From NCBI GenBank assembly GCA_019916065.1, contig CM034234.1, positions 16,817,520-16,881,519 of the forward strand: 64,000 nucleotides of DNA, written 5' to 3'. Origin of the DNA: Vitellaria paradoxa. Lineage: Eukaryota > Streptophyta > Magnoliopsida > Ericales > Sapotaceae. The notes beneath the pieces are model-generated. The model worked only from the letters and a program-made list of their open reading frames with translations, did no database searches and was not told the DNA's origin. Made by a program: the position numbers and the translations under genes. Below are positions 1-12,114 of this stretch, piece after piece; position 1 is the first letter of the stretch; each line of letters begins with the position of its first letter.

Positions 1-990
1 CATCCTAGATATTATGAAAGTGCTATTAAAAAATAGGTACAAGCCATGTCCCTTGTCATAACTCATTATAAAAATATATGAGACAGGAAAATATTCATAA
101 ACTATATAGCAGGAACATTACAAGAAAATATTTTAAGTTGGTTGAAAGTTTGGGAAGGATCAGAAGATTGCAAATGGGAAAAAACTTCTGTATTATTAAG
201 TGAAGATACAGAAAATGGTTTCGCAAAAATTCTCTCAAATTTTTTTACATTAATCAAAAGAGATTTTTATGAAATAATGTCTTCAATTGAATACCAAAAA
301 GAAGTGAAATATGTTTTATCAAAAATAAAACTTTATACATTTGTAAATACATAAATTTTGTAAAGTTGTATCAAAAATACTTTGGGTGTTAAAACCAAAA
401 AGTATGTTTCACTGGAAAGAACAGTTTTTTCATAAACTCCTAAGCCCACGGAATTAAATATGTGAAAAATAATATCTAAAACACCAACAAAAAATTGGTA
501 GTTCCGATTCCTTAGGATTAGGGACAAGCTTTGGTTATAAAATAATGACCGAGCATTGTCTCTAAAGAAAAAACCAAAAATGGGTAAAAAACCAATTGTC
601 AAAATCAATTGAAGGAAAACGTTATTGTGACAAAATCCTAAAAGAAAATTGGGAAGCCGAATGCTTTATGAATAAACCATATCACAGACACAAGAAAAAA
701 AAAACACTTTAAAATGAAAAAGTGGAAATCAGGAACTAAAAAAATATTCCCAAAAAAGAAATATGTTGGAAAATTTAAGAAGAAAAACTTCGAGAAGAAA
801 TTATTAAAAAAGTGCACTTGCTATTTTTACAATAAAAAGGTCATATTGCACCTAATTATCCAAAAATAAACAATAAAATGGTCAAATTTCTAAAAGAACA
901 ACCTAGAAATTTGTCTAGGAGAAGAAATAGATTCAGAAAAAAAAAGTTGTATATGAACTATAATCTATTTCTTCGAATTCTTTAAAAGAA
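1..990 (+). pseudogene. Caulimovirid coat-protein region, decayed (copy A)
   Basis: The stretch at 142-354 is an open remnant of capsid sequence, and further coat-protein-like pieces follow in changing frames. Near 805-860 lies the basic, zinc-knuckle-like end: a CTC pair, then GH in a shifted frame, but the last Cys codon reads Tyr. In caulimovirids the coat protein ends in a CxCxxCxxxGHxxxxC knuckle that binds the pregenomic RNA. The stretch has several stops and at least one frame change. Copy B (28,346-29,330) shows the same region with different damage. Confidence 0.6.
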
Positions 991-1019
991 AATGAAGAAT
1001 TCATTTTTATGATGTAAGA

Positions 1020-1530
1020 AATAACTTATAGCGAAAATTTGAAAACTATTGAATCTGTTCTTGAAAACGAATTAAATCAAATTTGTTTGGGAGACATAGT
1101 CAAGAAAGATATGACTATTGAAAATGATACATTGATCAAATACAAAAGTCTTAAAATAGAAAACTTATATAAAGAGTCCAAATTCAAAGCTTGACAATCC
1201 CAATACTTCAAAAAATGTGAAAGAATAACGATACAATATCCTCCTCTAATGGACAAGTTGAAATAAAAATTTTTGAAAAAAAAAATTAGGAGACTTAAAC
1301 AAAAGTGTCCTAATGTAAGGTTCATTCACATTGGTATAATCTAAATAGATATTAGACCATTGTTTAGACTTGGAGTTGACTCACCGGTCTTATGCATAGT
1401 CTAAGATAAAATATTTTATGACCATGTTCAATCACTAACAGGGAGAATAGAATCAAATTTAGTCTCTACAGAAATTCTCTTCAGAATCAAATTAAATTAT
1501 TTTGTATCTATAAGTGATTAAAAAAATCCA
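1020..1530 (+). pseudogene. Caulimovirid 30K movement protein region, decayed (copy A)
   Basis: The translation in scattered frames carries the order typical of the caulimovirid 30K-superfamily movement protein: a beta-rich 'VRFIHIGII' type stretch near 1,316-1,345, then 'LFRLGV' near 1,360 and a 'GRIESNL' piece near 1,442. In the living family this protein forms tubules through plasmodesmata. Stops and frameshifts interrupt it. It lies directly downstream of the coat-protein region and upstream of the protease, an order seen in cavemovirus-like genomes. The call rests on short similarity stretches only. Confidence 0.5.
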
Positions 1531-1689
1531 AGAGACATTAACACCGAGGATCCAAACTCAGAATATCAAGATGGATGATAATGCCAACAATCTAAAAATA
1601 TCTTAGAAAGCTGTTCATCAATTAACCAGTGATACTGAAGTCAAGATAAATGATGTTGACTTTGGTATGGTTGAGTTATATAAACCCAA

Positions 1690-3935
1690 ACCATTTGACA
1701 CTGAAATCAAGTCAAGATTGATTGACATAAAAGATTTGAGAATACCTAAATAATGGGTATTTGAAAACTTTATGAGAGATCAACCAGAATCCTCTCATAG
1801 ATCAATTGAATTTCAAGCTTCTGAAAATGTACTCTACTTCAAAAATAATAAATTATCTGCAAGTAGAAAATTATTTAAAATGGATAACTTCAAAAACATT
1901 GAAGAAAGTCCTCAAGCTTAAGTAATATTGACAAAGAAACTAGATTAAGAAGAATCCAAGTTTCAATTTTTCCTGAAAATTTTTCAAACAAAGAAGAACA
2001 AAAATTCATAATTTTTTAACAACTAAATATGTATTCAAAAATAATATTCTTTTCTTATAACCAAAATAAGAGAAAATAGTATTATATTGAAGTCGCATTT
2101 GAATTTGAATGCTATAAACCGTACAGCCTACATGCACTTGAAGACACTGGAGCTACAATTGTGGTCTGTTAACTAAATGCCATAACTAAAGGATATTATA
2201 TTTTCTATAAAAATAAGTCAAGGTAAAACGATCTTTAAAATTCCAAAAATATTGTATTTTCCTTTGATGCATGGAGATATGCTTTTAGAAATAATTTTCC
2301 AACTCAATATTATCCTATGAATATATCTCACGATCATGTAACCTATACTGATAAACACAAATCTTATCAGATTTCTTGATTAAAACACATGATTCAATCT
2401 ACAATAAAGGATTTGCGCCAGTTAAGTGTGCTGATGATAGTTCAATTTTAATCAATTTATTAAAATCTATTGATGAATCTCATTACAAATTAAGCCCAAA
2501 CTTCTCTAAAGATCCTTTAATGTTATGGAAAAAAAAAACTCCCAGATAATGTCATCTAAAACTAAAAGATGAACAAAAAATAATTAGGGTAAAACCTATA
2601 GTCTATACTAAATAGGATATGGATGAATTTCATGTCCAAATAAAAGAACTTCTGGATAAAAGACTTATAGAATCAGTTAGAAGTTAACAATCCAGTCCTA
2701 CTTTTCTTGTAATGAATCATAGTGAAGGAAAAAGAGGAAAAGTTAGGATGGTTATCAATTATAAAAAATTGACTAAAAATCTGACCTTTGATGGGTGTTT
2801 TATACATAAAAAAGATATTTTAGTAACTCAAATCAGATGTGCTAAAATATTTAATAAGTTTTATTGTAAATCAAGTTTTTAGCAAATTGAGCTTACGAAA
2901 GAGTCAAAACCATCGACTACTTTCTCAACACCATGTAGCCATTACTAATGGGTAGTTCTACCATTTGGAATATGTAATGCACTATAAATATTTCAAAGAT
3001 AGATGGACAATATTTTTAAATACTTTAAAAATTTCTGTCTACCCTATATAGATGATGTATTGATTTTCTCTAAAAAAAGAGAAGAGCATAAGCATCATTT
3101 GAAAATAGTTTGTAAAAAATTTCTTGATAATAGAATAATTCTCAGTCCAAAAAAGATTGAGATAAAAAAAGAAGAAATTGATTATTTAGGTATTGTACTC
3201 AGTTGAACAAGAATTATGTTACAACCTTATATAATCACAAAAATCAAAGAGTTCCTAAAAAAATTGGAGACTCTAAAAGATTTACAAAGTCTTCCAGGTT
3301 TATTAAACTATATGAGACAATTTGTAAAAAAATATTTCAAATGGAAAAAATCATTACTTGAAAAATTGAAAAAAATACAAAAGAATCAAAAGAATTTCAA
3401 TATAAAAATTGAATAAAATGAGGAAGATTAAAAGAAATTAAAAATCTTATTTAAACCTAATTTAAACATTTATTTTCTAATAGGATTTGTTCTCTTAATC
3501 TTGGAAATAGATGCCTCAGAAATGTTTTGGGGAGTAGTACTAAAAATTGTAAAAATACAAGAAAATTCTAGAAAAAAAAAGATATTCTCAAAATTCTTAA
3601 ATAACAAAAAGATTTTAAAGAATTATTATGTAGATATAATTCTGGTAAATTCAAACCAAATGAACTTAATTATATTGTCTTTGAAAAAGAACTCTTAGCC
3701 ATAAAAAAATGGTATAAAAAGATTTCAAATTTATTTAGCTTCTGTTTAAGTTTCTGATAAGGATAAATAATCAAGCGGTTAAGAACTCTCTTAAGAAAAA
3801 GAGAGTTGAAGATAACCCTAGAAGAGTTAGGTGGTCTAATTATATTTCTCAATATTCATTTGAAGTAGAACATATTAGATCCACTAAAAGTGTTCTTGCA
3901 GATTATCTTAGCAGGCATCTAAACGGATATTAAGA
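1690..3935 (+). pseudogene. Caulimovirid pol region AP-RT-RNase H, decayed (copy A)
   Basis: The aspartic protease active site reads DTGAT at about 2,141-2,155. The reverse transcriptase palm motif YIDDVLIF is at about 3,044-3,067. The RNase H start (EIDASEMFWG) is at about 3,503-3,535, and its C-terminal part ends in 'VLADYLSRHLNGY' before a TAA at about 3,930. Numerous stops split it; open stretches are 3,003-3,206, 3,216-3,416 and 3,501-3,698. Compared with copy B, about 75 bp are missing just after the protease site, near 2,190. The family enzyme reverse-transcribes the pregenomic RNA; this copy cannot encode it. Confidence 0.8.
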
Positions 3936-4079
3936 TTAACAAAAGCCTTTAATATTGCAAAAATCTTCAGAAAGGCCTAACAAGGTTGAGATGTTCAGAG
4001 CAACCAGCTCTGAGGACAAAAAAGTTATCAGCTAAACAAGCTGAAAGTATTTTTTTTCTAGAAAAACATTCCTGAAAGT

Positions 4080-5435
4080 ATATCTTAAGAAAGCTATGCT
4101 CAAACAGTGATAAAAAAGCCATTTGCTTTAGTAGAAGAAGCTATACCAGACTTCTTTAATCCTGGTTTGGAGAACAAATTCTATGATTCCTTGAATAAAA
4201 TTTGAAAAGTCATATTTCAGGAAAAAAAACTATGAATTCTGCAAAATAATGACAGAAATGGCATACGAGCTAAAAAAGCTCCAAGACAAAATTAATCACA
4301 TTTGAAAGATTTGTCAAAAAACATGATATCAAAATTTAACTTTGAAATCTCTTTATTTAATTACCAAAGGATTTTTGAAGTTTAGCAAATTATTGAAATT
4401 TTGGAAATTTCTACTAGTAATGCTCATTTTAAAAAAAGTCAAAACAATTAAACTTTAGGAATAGGCTAAAGAAATCTTTCTTAGAGCCATATTTTCAATC
4501 ATTGATAAATATATTAATGATTGAAGGATTAAACCAATCCTTAAAGAATTTTATGATAAAACTAGATTTGATTCTATTTTCCATATTAGAAAAGTTCAAT
4601 TCAACCTTCAGTTGACAATCAGAAGTTCGAAGCAATTGATTGGGATTTGACCAAAAAGATCATCTTCAATCTAGTAGAAGCAACAACCTATCATGATTTT
4701 TCCAACACTGATTAAAATTATGGTCAACAAAATTCCCTATAACTTAAAAAGAAAAGCCATGACCTTTGAAATTTATAACTCAGTGGGATGGCGATACAAT
4801 GAAACATTTTTTAAGTCATACCAAATCTGAAAATTAAAGGAATACTCCATTTTTGATACTTATATTTCTTTTCAAGCAGCGGAAGGAGAAGTCACTTTAG
4901 AAGAATAATTCTATTGTGGCCTTGGGTAGAATTGGTTCATAATGCCAAGATCTATAAAACATACCAGAAAAACATATGACTACTAGTGGCAGGAGATTAT
5001 TAGTATTTTCTGTTACATTAATGTTGTGAGCTATTGAAAATCAGAAAAATGAGGCATTTAACTTTTTAAACAAAATTAGTCAGATAGAAATTGATGCATC
5101 ATTCGAGGTAATAATTTATCTCGATGATTTTTATGAAAAATTTGAAGCAAAAATAGAATTAGAAGGCGCACTCTCAGCCGAATAAGCTCAAGCAGAACAA
5201 GATTATTGGGACAACATAGATGAAGAGACATGGCATAATATCGAGAATATGATGGAAGGCTAACAAAAGTTATACCATCATAGAAGCGCAGTGGACCAAT
5301 TAAGAATGCTGCCAAAAGAAAAAGAATAAACTTTTTTAAAGTTGACCCATAAACAACTGCACTCTTATCTAGCATATGACAGAACCTATATGAATACCAT
5401 GAGAAGGAATCTGCTTTAACTAAAAGTAATTCCAT
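4080..5435 (+). pseudogene. Region in the position of the caulimovirid transactivator (TAV), decayed (copy A)
   Basis: About 1.3 kb downstream of RNase H reads as broken coding sequence colinear with 32,560-33,810 of copy B. The best preserved part (about 4,720-4,930) corresponds to the open stretch 33,132-33,413 and contains 'AMTFEIYNSVGWRYNE'. In cavemo-/solendovirus-type genomes the gene after pol is the translational transactivator/viroplasm protein. That name is assigned here by position plus a weak resemblance of this segment, not by a firm motif. Confidence 0.4.
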
Positions 5436-5549
5436 AATAATTATACAATTTTAATTATGTGGTTGCCTTTTTCCTTTTCAGATTTTTTCCTTTCTTATCT
5501 TTTATTATGAAAGGTTTGAAGTCCGAATTTCAAATTCGAATCCTATGAC

Positions 5550-5676
5550 TATTTAAAAGAGTCTTATTGTAAGAAGGATGCACCGAAAAAATAGAGTGCT
5601 CTTTCTCTCTCTCTCTCTCTCTTCCCGATTTTTTGTCTATAAAATTGTTTATGTAATATTGAGTATTATTAATAAA
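5550..5676 (+). promoter_or_regulatory. Viral promoter-like TATA and poly(A) signal (copy A)
   Basis: TATTTAAA lies at 5,550-5,557, followed by a CT-rich run (5,599-5,622) and an AATAAA at about 5,671-5,676. The primer site starts 50 bp further on. In caulimovirids the pregenomic RNA promoter, the terminal-repeat poly(A) signal and the leader with the tRNA-Met site follow in this order. The same layout is kept at 34,034-34,149 in copy B. Activity is not implied. Confidence 0.45.
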
Positions 5677-5725
5677 AGTTTGTGTGTCTATGAGTAATTT
5701 TTTGAGTATTTGAGTGTTTTATGAA

Positions 5726-5741
5726 TGGTATCAAAGCTCAG
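5726..5741 (+). other. tRNA-Met primer binding site-like sequence (copy A)
   Basis: TGGTATCAAAGCTCAG matches the start of the conserved caulimovirid tRNA-iMet primer site (TGGTATCAGAGC) with one change in the first 12 bases. It follows the TATA and AATAAA at the expected distance, and it fixes the viral strand and genome start. Confidence 0.65.
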
Positions 5742-5995
5742 ACGATTTTGAGGGCATAGTTGTAAACTACCTACTCCATCAAGGTTAGTATCTTATGAAT
5801 AATGATAATAGAAATTGGCTTATCTATTTTACTTTTCTTGAATCTTTTTTTCTTATGTATGTAATATTAATACTTCAGGAAGTACTTTAAATTCTCTATA
5901 TGATTTGTATTTAATATTAGTAGAATTATCAATTAATCGTGGAGTTGATCAAGAGACTAAATATATTATAAGCTTAAAAGCTAGGGAGTGTTTGT

Positions 5996-6520
5996 AGGTT
6001 TTGAAGGTCTGTTCTTTAATTATTAGAAACTACTAAGGTTTTTATGTAAATATTTTTGTGGTCCATACTCCATAGTGGTCCTAAGGGATTGTTTTGTGAT
6101 TATTAAAACTTGTGGGGCTATAGGGGGTCTAAGTGAAACCAAATTGATAGTTGAGGGGGTAAAAGTGAAACTATCCCTTAAAATTTTACTACATCTTTAT
6201 TTATATTTAGTTATTATCTTTATTTTTGTTTAGTTTTCCTTTTTTCTTTTTTCTCTTTCATTATTTAAAACTTTCTATTTCTTTCTTTTAATTCATTATT
6301 TAATATTTTCTCATTGACTGGTTTACCCTTTTTTGAGGGTAAAAATTATATTTTGACATTAAAGAGTCAGATCAAATTCATATTGATTGAATGGTTGAGA
6401 TTTAATTTTAGGTGCCTAAAAGCAATTTCAGGCTTTCTCAATCCATTTGTTATAGGATTAATGATAGATAAATTTTACTAGTGTAATTTTTATCTTTTAT
6501 TAAATTAGTTTGGAAGAAGG
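5996..6520. repeat. AT-rich flank right of viral copy A, inverted partner at 26.5 kb
   Basis: No gene. The stretch is colinear with 34,440-34,985 of copy B. The part at about 6,185-6,315 is, read on the other strand, very similar to 26,510-26,640, which lies just left of viral copy B. The virus in copy B is therefore flanked by inverted versions of this segment. Confidence 0.55.
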
Positions 6521-7960
6521 GTAACATGTTTGGTACGAGGTAAAAATATTTGGAGTAAAAGATTAGGGGATAATTATGATAATGATTACTAGGATAATAA
6601 GTTTGTGGTACTTATGTTTAGAATGAGAGAGTAAATATTACCTGGTAATAATTATATTATGTTTGAAATGCTAAAAATTTGAAAGGATAAAAGTTAATTG
6701 TGTTTAGAACGAGGATAAGTTGACCAGTGGTAAAAGTTAATATTTAATTTTAATAAAATATTATAATAAAATAAATCATCATAATCATTGTTATTTAAAA
6801 ATTATTAATTTTAACAAAAAATATATTATTAAAAGATATATTTTTAAATTAAAATATTAATTACAAAAAATAATTTTATCGTAGATTAATATTTCAATAA
6901 TAATTAATTTTAATAGTGAATTATTATTTGTTAAAAATTATTTTTATTTTGATAAAATAATTTCATAAAACAAATAATTTTAATTTATTTAAATAAATTA
7001 TTGATTTTAAAAATTATATTAACATAATACGTAATCTAGTAAATTATTATTTATGAGACATAATTTTCATTTAATAAAATATTTAATAAAATAGATTATT
7101 TTAATAAGTCATTATTATTTATTAAACATTAATTTAATTTTGAGAAAATAAATAATTTTAGTCATACATTAATATTTCAATAGTATTATTTTAATAAAAT
7201 AAAATAATTATTTTAGTAATTAACTATTATTTATTAACTATTATTTTTATAAAATAATTTAATAATTAATTAATTTTATTTTGATTAAATAAATTATTAT
7301 TTTATAATATTTATTATAATTCTTTATAGGAAAATGTTACTTAAGAGTTTACACGAGGTAAAAAAATATTTTACGACAGTAATGAGAAAATGGTAAAATT
7401 TTTCCATTATCCTCCGTTACTCATCACTCCAAGAGTAAAAATTTATCCCAATATGAGGGTAATTGTTAATCCAAATTAATTATTACTCTCGTCATCTAAA
7501 CTGATGTAATGAATGGTAAAAATTACTCCAGTAAAATTTACTCTTTGTTATCCCCAAAATAAACATCTTCTAGGAATAAATTGTTACTGCTTACTAGTCG
7601 AAGAGATAAGTAACGAGGTGTAATAATATTTTTCTCATTACCTCATAAAACATTCCTTCACAGTACCGCTATAAAATCTTAGGCAATGTGTTTTATAAAT
7701 AATTATAATAAATATTATAAAATAATAATTTATTTAATTAAACTAAAATTAATTAATTATTGAATTATTTTAGTAAAATATTATTTTATAAATAATAATT
7801 TATTTTATTCTATTAAATGATTAAAATTATCTATTTTCTCAAATTAAAATTATTTTTAATGACAATAATTACTTAGTAAAATAATTTATTTTATTAGAAT
7901 GCTTTATTAAATAAAAATATTTTCTCGTAAATAATAATTCACTAAATAATATATTGCAAA
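6521..7960. repeat. AT-rich foldback block with ~300-bp inverted arms (copy A)
   Basis: The left arm (7,021-7,330) and right arm (7,682-7,960) are reverse complements of each other over roughly 280-310 bp, with small gaps and mismatches. The loop between them is about 350 bp. A unit beginning near 6,527 (ATGTTTGGTACGAGGTAA) has a weak inverted counterpart near 7,540-7,572, suggesting a nested MITE-like element. No ORF. The same structure is in copy B, so it predates the duplication. Confidence 0.65.
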
Positions 7961-10780
7961 GTCAAAATTGCGCGTCATTGTCGATGTGGATTTAGAACAA
8001 CACCAAATATGGTTATGTTTGGTTTGTAAACAAACTCCAAAAAACTCTAAAAATCTCTATTAACTTTATATCATATCAACTTTTTTCTTTTACTGCACGC
8101 ATTACGAACTCTCAATTTATCTCACGTTATCTTACTCCAAAACTCTATAAGTGGATAGCTTCAACAAATCCTAGTGTGGGTAAATTACAAGTGTCTTCCC
8201 CGAACATTTATATAATTATAATTATCATCCCTTAATATTTGAATATTATACTTACATCCTTTATATTAAATATTATTAATATTGATTTCTTTTATTAAAT
8301 CAATCATTAAAATTTAACAGAAAATGTCAAATTAATTAAAATTTTAGGTATTTTTTTTCTATTTTATCCCTACATTTCTAATATATTCATAAATTTTCTT
8401 TACAAAATTCTTAAAAATATGTAAAAAGCAAGTAAAAACAAAAAAAAAAAAAAATTGAGAATTTTTGTAAAAAAAAAAAAGACAAAAATGTTAGAGATGT
8501 AGGGATAAAATGAAAAAATAAAAAAGAAACTAAAATTTTTATTATTTTGATATTTTCTATTAAATTATAATGGATAATTAATGAAATGGATCAATGCCAA
8601 TAACATTTCAAAACTAAGAAGGTAAGCATAATTTTTAAATACCAAATGATGATAAATGTATTTACTCATACGCTAAGGAGAAATAAGTATAATTTATGCA
8701 TAACTCAAATTGAGTTTGAGAAGCAAAAAAGTTAGTTCTTTTTTTTTTCTGTAATTAACTATTAGTTAGCTTTTTTTTATGTTTGGGATTGAAAAAAAAA
8801 ATTTTTTTAGCAGTTACATTTTTTAGATTTTTGCTAATTTAATTTTTTATTCTTCATAATTTGAAAGAAAATTAAAATATAAAAAGATAAATTTGATAAC
8901 TTAAAAAAATAAATAAATAAATTAAGTAACTAAAAATTAGCTTTAGCCAGCTATTCCAAACTCACACTAATCCAACAGACTATTCGACTTTTCCGTGCTG
9001 TACGACATTAGAACTGTGGCGACGTGGAAGTCTTTAGATATTTTGTGGACAAAAGTAGAGTCGTATTTTGGCATCAAATTGAACCCATCCTTTTAAGTCG
9101 TGGCAAGACTTTGACATTTTCTGGATAAGCGTAAAGTCGTGTTTGGGCATTAAATTGGCCCCTTCCTTCACTCGTGGCATGACTGGAGCTTGTCATGGCT
9201 TTGAAGAAGTCCCTGCCCAACTTTTGAATTACCGTCGTTGTTGACACATACTAACGTGTGGCCGTCATTGTTTTAGACCCTAATTTTCAATTTGGACTTT
9301 GATAATAATTTTTCTTTTTGTAAATTACATTGACACCCAACTGCTTTTAGGTATTTTGAGCAAATTGCCCCCCCTTTTTATAATTTTGAACGAAATAACC
9401 AAAATATACTTACAGAAAATTCTATAAGTAACAATTTTTGGATTAATTTATATAAAAATATTTGAATGGATAATATTTTGTGTACTTTTTAATTATTATA
9501 AATGACACCATAATAAGTATATATTTAAGAAATTTAAAAAATAAGGAAGGTCAGTAATTTTTAAAAATAAGAATTGATGTATGTATTTTCAACAAAATAT
9601 TAGCTAAAATTAGACTTAATTTGAGAAGGCAAAAAAGCTATTTAAAAAAAAAACTTTTTTTTTTTGTTTTTTATGTTTGAGAAGGAAAAAAAAAACTAAG
9701 GTGGCATTTGGTTATATTTTTATTTTCTGTTTTATGTGTTTTATCTTTTGAAAATCGCAAAACACAAAAATAGAAAACGTAAAAAAAAAAAAAAATAGAA
9801 AACGTATTTGGTTTGACATTTTTTTATTTTTTGTATTTTAGGATTCTGCTTATTTAGAGCCAAAAAGACTAAAAATGCTTTTTAATCATCTTTTTAATCA
9901 TTTTATATTTTATGTATAAACTTATTTTTTGTTTTTTAAAATAAGTTTTAAAAATACAAGTGATCAAATGTATTGTTCAGTTATTTTCTTTCTTTTCAAA
10001 AACGTAAAATAAAAAACATGTTCTAAACAAATATGTCAAATGACACTTAATTTTTTAGTGGTTAATATTTTTAATTTTTTATTAATTTAATATTTTTTTT
10101 ATAACTGAAAAAAAATTTAAAATGTAATATGATGAATTTGATAATTTTCAAAAAACAAAAAAGAAAAAGACTTGGTAGCATTTAAGAATACGACGAGACG
10201 CATTGTTGTCTTCCCGTATTATTTCCTCTTAGCTCTGCTGAGTCAGAGAGAGAACCATAATTATCGCACGAAACTCGTCTGCAATATTGAATTTTATTTA
10301 GAGCATTAGGGCAAATTTTAGGCCACACTTAAAAAAAAAAATTTACAGTTATGAAAAATTTTATTTAGAATATTAGAAAAAATTTTACGCCACACACCTA
10401 AAAAAAATTCCTATCCGTGGCACTGTACATAGGAAATGCAACAGCACATGAAAAATAATATTATATATCTCCATTTTGAAAAATATACCATGTCATGATC
10501 ATATAAAAGACCAAAATGTGATATAGGGCCGTTTGGCTAATTAACTTTTACCAATTTAATTTTTCTAAATTTTTTTATTAAATACAAATTTAATTTTTAC
10601 AAACTCTTATTTTATTTTATTTTATTTGGATGCCAAAAGACCCCATAATGAGACTGGAAAGTTAAATCCCACCGGATATTTTATTACGACTTTTCAACCC
10701 ATCAGTTTGGCTTGACTTCCATGTGCGGTGTAATTGACCCGGCTAGCTAGCCAGTTAAGAGGTGTAGAGGCCTTCCCCTC
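7961..10780. other. Intergenic region upstream of glucanase A
   Basis: No gene recognised. It is colinear with 36,447-36,781 plus 38,665-40,534 of copy B. It holds the unoccupied target GTAAAAAG (8,421-8,428) of the copy-B hAT insertion. There is a degenerate ~65-bp tandem duplication at about 9,029-9,172 (both units carry '...AAGTCGT...GGCATTAAATTG'-like sequence), poly(T)/poly(A) runs near 8,740, 9,650 and 9,780, and short repeated 'GAAAAATTTTATTTAGA' units at 10,290-10,410. The last several hundred bases would be glucanase promoter sequence. Confidence 0.6.
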
Positions 10781-10787
10781 CTTCGCC

Positions 10788-10794
10788 TATATAA
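10788..10794 (+). promoter_or_regulatory. TATA box of glucanase A
   Basis: TATATAA lies 74 bp upstream of the ATG, in a block (GGCTAGCTAGCCAGTTAAGAGGTG...) that is nearly identical upstream of glucanase B. The spacing predicts a 5' UTR of about 45 nt. Confidence 0.7.
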
Positions 10795-10867
10795 GGATAT
10801 GTGTCCTGTGAGATTTTACGTATAATTAACAGTTATCTTAATTAGCTCATTCTTCTTTTTCCTCTCC

Positions 10868-10941
10868 ATGGCTCTTCAAAGGCCTTCCCTCATTTCCATA
10901 ATGCTACTGCTTGGGTTAGTTATAATGGCTAGCCTAGACTT

Positions 10942-10973
<32 letters not shown>

Positions 10974-12114
10974 CCCATTATAAGAATGTCACACCACATC
11001 ATTCTCGCACAATTTTTTTTGCTAAAAATTTTCCGAGTATTGTTTTTTTTTCTTATTACCAAATGTTATTGTCGCGTTATTATGAAAAAAATACTTCACT
11101 TCTACTTAGATTTTAATCATATAACTCGATCATGGTCTTAAATACTGCAACGCAGGTGCGCAGATAGGTGTTTGTTATGGAATGAATGGCAATGATTTGC
11201 CGTCCAAACAAGACGTTGTAGCTCTCTACAAGGAAAAAGGCATCCAAAGAATGCGACTCTACGATCCAAACCAAGAAGCTCTCCAAGCCCTGAAAGGCTC
11301 CAACATCGAGCTCATCCTCGGCGTCCCAAACACTGACCTCCAGAACCTCGCTTCTAGCCAAGACAACGCCAACACGTGGGTCCAAAACAACGTCAAAAAC
11401 TACGGCGACGTCAAATTCCGATACATCGCCGTCGGAAACGAAGTCAGTCCGTTGAAAGAAAACAGCGCTCAATATGTACCTTATCTTCTCCAGGCAATAC
11501 AAAATGTGCACACCGCAATTTCGAACGCCGGCCTCGGAATACCAGTGTCGACCTCCGTCGAAACCGGACTTCTCTCCAGCGACTCCAACCCTCCGTCCCA
11601 CGGCGCTTTCAACTCCGACGTCGGATCATTCCTCAATCCGATCATCGCTTTCTTGGTCAACAACAAGGCCCCTTTGCTGGTTAATTTGTACCCCTATATC
11701 AGTAAAGCCCACGATCCGAAAATTGCCCTCGATTATGCTCTTTTCACGGCTCCAGGGGTCGTCGTGACTGACGATTCGCTCGGGTACCAGAACCTATTCG
11801 ACGCGATGTTGGATACCGTTTACTCGGCGCTTGAGAAGGCCGGCGGTTCGTCTCTGTCGATCGTCGTGTCGGAGAGTGGATGGCCTTCGGCCGGCGGCGA
11901 CGCTGCTATTACTAACGTCGACAATGCAAAAACTTACAATCAGAAATTGATTGATCATGTGAAAGGAAGGACTCCCAAGAGGCCTGGAGCTCCAATAGAG
12001 ACTTATATTTTTGCTATGTTTGATGAGAATCAGAAGACCGGCGACGAGGTCGAGAGGCATTGGGGGCTGTTTTCACCAAACAAGCAACCAAAGTATCCAA
12101 TTACTTTCGGTTAG
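10868..12114 (+). CDS. Glucan endo-1,3-beta-glucosidase, GH17 / PR-2 type (copy A)
   Basis: Two exons: 10,868-10,946 and 11,156-12,114, joined by a 209-bp GT-AG intron that starts with a TC microsatellite. The protein is 345 aa. Residues 1 to about 28 form a signal peptide, and the mature protein probably begins at Gln29 (QIGVCYG). It carries the GH17 acid/base Glu122 in VGNEVSP and the nucleophile Glu266 in the signature SESGWPS. It ends at ...YPITFG without the C-terminal extension that targets vacuolar isoforms, so secretion to the apoplast is likely. The family hydrolyses 1,3-beta-glucans of callose and of fungal and oomycete walls. The splice phase (ACA G|GT) was chosen because it joins signal peptide and mature domain in frame. 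A likely poly(A) signal AATAAA is at 12,293-12,298. It appears intact; expression cannot be judged from the sequence. Confidence 0.93.
10947..10972 (+). repeat. (TC)n microsatellite at intron 5' end, glucanase A
   Basis: A TC run begins at the GT splice donor. The copy-B intron has a slightly longer run at the same place (43,981-44,009). The repeat directly abuts the donor, so length changes occur next to the splice site. Confidence 0.8.

Larger units (their letters stand above)
1..5995 (+). mobile_element. Endogenous pararetrovirus (Caulimoviridae), copy A, 5' truncated by window edge
   Basis: Integrated, decayed plant pararetrovirus. Reading left to right one can follow coat-protein-like sequence, a 30K-type movement protein region, an aspartic protease site (DTGAT), reverse transcriptase (YIDDVLIF), RNase H, a further ORF region in the transactivator position, a promoter-like stretch and a tRNA-Met-like primer site (TGGTATCAAAGC). 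Every gene is broken by stops and frame changes, so the copy is inactive. No integrase or LTR is present, which separates it from LTR retrotransposons. A second copy about 28.3 kb to the right (27,430-34,435) is colinear, and the first ~0.9 kb of that copy lies left of this window here. The CP-MP-AP-RT-RH-(TAV) order is the one known for the Cavemovirus/Solendovirus group; the genus assignment is an inference. Confidence 0.85.

Noticed and set aside
5076..5435. 119-aa minus-strand open frame inside the viral copy A
   Set aside because: It lies opposite decayed viral coding sequence and is not kept in copy B.
11113..11601. Long minus-strand open frame opposite glucanase exon 2 (and a similar one at 45,539-45,973)
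   Set aside because: It mirrors the GC-biased codon use of the sense gene and has no domain or own start context. It is a shadow of the glucanase.
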